A stretch of DNA of 64,000 bases from the NCBI GenBank assembly GCA_903840165.1, contig CAIMEY010000010.1, positions 22,331 through 86,330 of the forward strand, read 5' to 3'. Origin of the DNA: an uncultured Myxococcales bacterium. Lineage in GTDB: Bacteria; Myxococcota_A; UBA9042. Both the position numbers and the translations under genes were made by a program. Below the pieces are notes generated by a model. It saw nothing but the letters and a program-made list of their open reading frames with translations. It did no database searches and was not told the origin of the DNA. Below, piece after piece: positions 61,524-64,000 of the stretch; position 1 is the stretch's first letter, and the number at the start of each line of letters is the position of its first letter.

Positions 61524-63206
61524 ATGAATCGGCTTACTTTACGCGTTGTTATCCTGAGCCTTACCGCAGTTGGGACCCTTGGTTGCAGCACACCGGTGCC
61601 CGCTCCGTCAGGGGATTACACGTCCGTAGCTGGGGACGCTTTCTCTGGAATCCCGAGCACGTTGGACGTACAATCCTATGATCTCGGCCAGTTTGACACG
61701 TCCAAGACAGCCGATGCCGCTGCGGCCGAAGCCTCGTCGTCAAGTCCGGCGTGCAGCAAGTGCCCCGGCTATGCTCATTCCGACGCCACGTGCGCCAACG
61801 ACAAGTGCGGCTATACCTGCCAGGCCGGCTACCTCGATTGCGACCAAATTGCTGAAACAGGTTGCGAAGTTGAGGCCAAGAGCACCCCTGAACATTGCGG
61901 TACCTGCGACCACTCGTGCCCCGTGCCGGACAACAGCTTGGCCCAGTGCGTCGATGGCAAATGTGGCTCGACATGCCAGATTGGCTTCTCCGATTGTATT
62001 GACGGAAAGCCTGGTTGCGAGACCAACGTCGACACCGACGTCTTCCACTGCGGCGACTGCAAGACGGTGTGCGCAGGGGCGACCCACGCCTCGCCCGTGT
62101 GCAACCTCGGTGCCTGCGCATTGCAGTGCAACAAGGGCTGGGGCAACTGCGACAACAACCCGGCCAATGGCTGCGAGACCGACACGTCATCGGACGCAAA
62201 CAACTGTGGCGGCTGTGGGTTACAGTGCAAAGCGGGAGTAGCTTGCATTGGAAGCTCGTGCGCCTGCGCTTCGACCAGTCAAGCGGCGACACTGATTCCG
62301 GTCGACATGTACATCATGATGGATCAAAGCGGATCCATGAAGGAAGCGACCGGCACCAAGGTGACCAAGTGGAAGGCCATTGCCAGCGCCTTTGACGCTT
62401 TCTTGGTCGATCCGAAGTCGGTCGGTATGGGTGTCGGCATCCAGTACTTTCCCCTGTCCACCGGCGGCATTTTCGGCATGGAAAGCTGCACGCCCAGCGA
62501 CTACGCGTCGCCGGAAGTGCCCATCGGCGTTCTGCCGGGAAACGCTGCGGCGATTACCAGTTCGATTAAGGCGCATGGCCCGAGCGGCGACACCCCCACG
62601 GGCGCGGCGCTCCAAGGAGCCATTCAATACGCGACGGTGTACCAGAAGAATCATCCAGACCACGCGGTGGTTGCAGTCCTGGCAACGGATGGCGAGCCGA
62701 ACTCGATGTGCTCCAACGATAGCCTAAGCGTTATCTCTGGTTACGCCAAGGCGGCGGCTGGGGGCAATCCGAAGATTCTGACGTTCGTCATCGGCGTCGG
62801 GTCGTCGCTGGCAAGCCTCAACGCTATCGCGGCGGCTGGGGGCACGGGCCAGGCGTTCCTTGTGGACACGAACGGCAATGTTGTCACGCAGTTCCAGGCT
62901 GCCCTGCAGGCCATCCAAGGCAAAGCGATCGGCTGCGCGTACGCGATCCCCAAGCCGCCCGCTGGACAGAGCCTGGACTTTACCAAAGTGAACGTGCAGG
63001 TGACGTTGAGCAAGGCAGTCCCGAAGATTATTGGGTATGTGGACGATGCCAGTAAGTGCAACGCGAGCACGGGCGGGTGGTACTTCGACAACGCGGCTGC
63101 TCCGAGCAAGATTCTGCTCTGCCCAGAGACGTGCGGGGGCGTGACCGTGGATACGGGCGCGAAGGTGGATGTGCTGCTCGGGTGCTCGCGCGAGTCGGGC
63201 GACTAA
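61524..63206 (+). CDS. Cys-rich lipoprotein with von Willebrand factor A domain
   Basis: 560 residues from the ATG at 61524; lipobox LTAVGTLGC. An N-terminal ~190-residue region holds repeated C-G-x-C-x-x-x-C units (CGTCDHSCP, CGDCKTVC, CGGCGLQC), typical of Myxococcota. The VWA domain (~255-470) has the MIDAS motif MDQSGSM (Asp-x-Ser-x-Ser), TGAALQGA (MIDAS Thr) and ATDGEPN (MIDAS Asp). A C-terminal ~90-residue beta domain with two Cys pairs follows. VWA domains bind protein partners through Mg2+, so an outer-membrane adhesin or scaffold is likely. Confidence 0.85.
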   Translation: MNRLTLRVVILSLTAVGTLGCSTPVPAPSGDYTSVAGDAFSGIPSTLDVQSYDLGQFDTSKTADAAAAEASSSSPACSKCPGYAHSDATCANDKCGYTCQAGYLDCDQIAETGCEVEAKSTPEHCGTCDHSCPVPDNSLAQCVDGKCGSTCQIGFSDCIDGKPGCETNVDTDVFHCGDCKTVCAGATHASPVCNLGACALQCNKGWGNCDNNPANGCETDTSSDANNCGGCGLQCKAGVACIGSSCACASTSQAATLIPVDMYIMMDQSGSMKEATGTKVTKWKAIASAFDAFLVDPKSVGMGVGIQYFPLSTGGIFGMESCTPSDYASPEVPIGVLPGNAAAITSSIKAHGPSGDTPTGAALQGAIQYATVYQKNHPDHAVVAVLATDGEPNSMCSNDSLSVISGYAKAAAGGNPKILTFVIGVGSSLASLNAIAAAGGTGQAFLVDTNGNVVTQFQAALQAIQGKAIGCAYAIPKPPAGQSLDFTKVNVQVTLSKAVPKIIGYVDDASKCNASTGGWYFDNAAAPSKILLCPETCGGVTVDTGAKVDVLLGCSRESGD

Positions 63207-63546
63207 GTGTATGGTGTATAGCAAGGGTCTTACTCTCTGCAATCGTTGATCATTCCCCGATGCCCATGCTGACAACCGAAGACGCTTCTGCTGCCAGACC
63301 CAGACTAGGGGCCAAGCAAGAGGCTATGTTGGCGCGCAAACTGCCACCTTGTAGCGTGCTGTGCATTGCCTAATGCCGTCCCGCCGCAGCGCTATGGGAG
63401 TTAGGCCCCCGCGCAGCGTTCGGCTGATCGAGCATGACAAAGCTGACCTATTCACCGAGCGGTGAATCGGCCTTTACGACCGGGGGCGTCGGCTTTGGCG
63501 GTGGTCCGCTCGGGCCGGCAGGACCAGCCCTAGTGCACGTTGTATA
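63207..63546. other. Intergenic region with repeat copy G
   Basis: 340 bases between convergent genes. It holds copy G of the dispersed repeat right after the VWA lipoprotein stop. No other gene or RNA is visible. Confidence 0.5.
63214..63247 (-). repeat. 34-nt dispersed repeat, copy G (opposite strand)
   Basis: On the minus strand it ends GTAAGACCCTTGCTATACAC, matching the other copies. It begins 8 bases after the stop codon of the VWA lipoprotein gene. Confidence 0.75.
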
Positions 63547-64000
63547 TCAAACCCCTAACTCGTCTATTTTAGGCTCCTTTTCGACATCACCATCCCCGAT
63601 CCTCCCCCACAGCCCGTCGACCGCCGCGTCCCGAATCAGCCACGGCCCCGGCGGCAGAAACGAGTACGCCGGCAACTTCGGCTCCAACCGCTCACCGTTG
63701 CGGAAATCGCGCGAAGCTAGGCGATAGGAACTCACGAATTGTTCACGTTTTTCCTCCAGCCGCTTGCGAATCGCCGAGTCGTGCGCAAACGCCTGAAAAG
63801 GCTTGGGCTTCTCGTCTTCAGGGTCGGGATTGCTAACCTTCGGGTTCTCCACAATTTTTGACCACTGGCGCGTCCGAGGCTGCCGGGTGGCGGGCACGTG
63901 CTCCGGCTGCGCGGCCTTGGTGTCGAACAGATGCCCTTCGAGCCCGACCGAGGTGTCCAGCGGCGACTCGCCCACCGCGTTCATCAAGTGCCGCATTTCA
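63547..64000 (-). CDS. Unidentified protein, C-terminal part (cut by window edge)
   Basis: 150 or more residues; the frame is open to the right edge (codon GAA precedes the first ATG at 63996), so the N-terminus may be outside. Contains NAVGESPLDTSVGLEGHLFD, a Pro/Asp/Glu/Lys linker, then FVSSYRLASRDFRNGERL and a hydrophobic tail AYSFLPPGPWLIRDAA. The Y-R-x-A-x-x-x-F-R-x-G pattern reminds me of C-termini of some transposase-associated proteins, but not firmly enough to name it. Confidence 0.5.
   Translation of the reverse strand, partial: EMRHLMNAVGESPLDTSVGLEGHLFDTKAAQPEHVPATRQPRTRQWSKIVENPKVSNPDPEDEKPKPFQAFAHDSAIRKRLEEKREQFVSSYRLASRDFRNGERLEPKLPAYSFLPPGPWLIRDAAVDGLWGRIGDGDVEKEPKIDELGV

Noticed and set aside
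39356..63247. Dispersed repeat as a sigma-54 promoter (TTGCT matching the -12 box)
   Set aside because: No TGG at the matching -24 position in any copy, and most copies do not face a gene start.
1..64000. CRISPR array or rRNA operon
   Set aside because: No regularly spaced direct repeats of 25-40 bases and no rRNA-like sequence found on reading; only one tRNA gene is supported.

Overview
The window looks like chromosome from a GC-rich, Gram-negative predatory or social-type bacterium, most likely of the Myxococcota (former delta-proteobacteria). The evidence is the many large exported lipoproteins built from Cys-rich 'DxNPCTxDxC' repeats (some ending in RCC1 or other repeat domains), a somatomedin-B-like surface protein ending in a MYXO-CTERM-like tail (Cys, hydrophobic stretch, Arg cluster), HEAT-repeat exported proteins, and a mix of housekeeping genes (dapB, smpB, rmuC, cutA, slt) with no conserved phage replication or packaging genes. 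This assignment is inference from protein style, not from a marker gene.

Layout. 1-17 kb: the end of an SMC/RecN-like ATPase, a HTH protein, the somatomedin-B-like surface protein, a truncated haemoglobin, an OmpR-type two-component pair, a bacterial homologue of the archaeal chromosomal protein MC1, a Slt-type transglycosylase, a PfkB kinase fused to a queuosine-salvage/HhH-like Fe-S domain, a calpain-like protein without its catalytic Cys, a metallophosphoesterase, a four-repeat 'FAGQ' protein and a Cys-rich lipoprotein. 17.2-34.4 kb: one long minus-strand operon for a contractile injection system (CIS). In transcription order it encodes a tail-assembly-chaperone pair (second half reachable only by -1 frameshift), sheath, tube, a 1625-residue low-complexity protein, a LysM baseplate hub protein, a gpD/VgrG-like spike, a small zinc ribbon, a gp25-like protein, a baseplate J-like protein, a PASTA-fused tail protein I and a TssK-like protein, closed by a perfect-stem terminator. 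No AAA+ ATPase, tail terminator, PAAR tip or fibre gene is visible.

34.5-54.6 kb: an M20 peptidase, YaeQ, HEAT-repeat exported proteins, a glutaredoxin lipoprotein, a PilZ-like protein, pentapeptide repeats, SmpB, DapB, a flippase-like membrane protein, a nucleotide-sugar dehydrogenase, CutA, a 1.2k-residue Cys-rich/RCC1 lipoprotein, a TPR-like protein, a sugar/choline-kinase-like phosphotransferase and a DHp-REC-winged-helix regulator. 54.7-64 kb: a DUF3109 protein, tRNA-Arg(UCU), then a decayed segment with a LytTR response-regulator pseudogene cut by a hairpin-rich MITE-like insert, an exported protein, RmuC, a small winged-helix protein and a VWA lipoprotein. Seven copies of a 34-nt dispersed repeat ending in TTGCTATACAA lie between 39.3 and 63.3 kb.

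Most of the cell-envelope genes (lipoproteins, transglycosylase, dehydrogenase, flippase-like protein) fit a surface-complex lifestyle. The CIS operon is the most coherent multi-gene system. Its PASTA and LysM domains and TssK-like component suggest docking to the cell wall or envelope rather than simple free release; that is inference.
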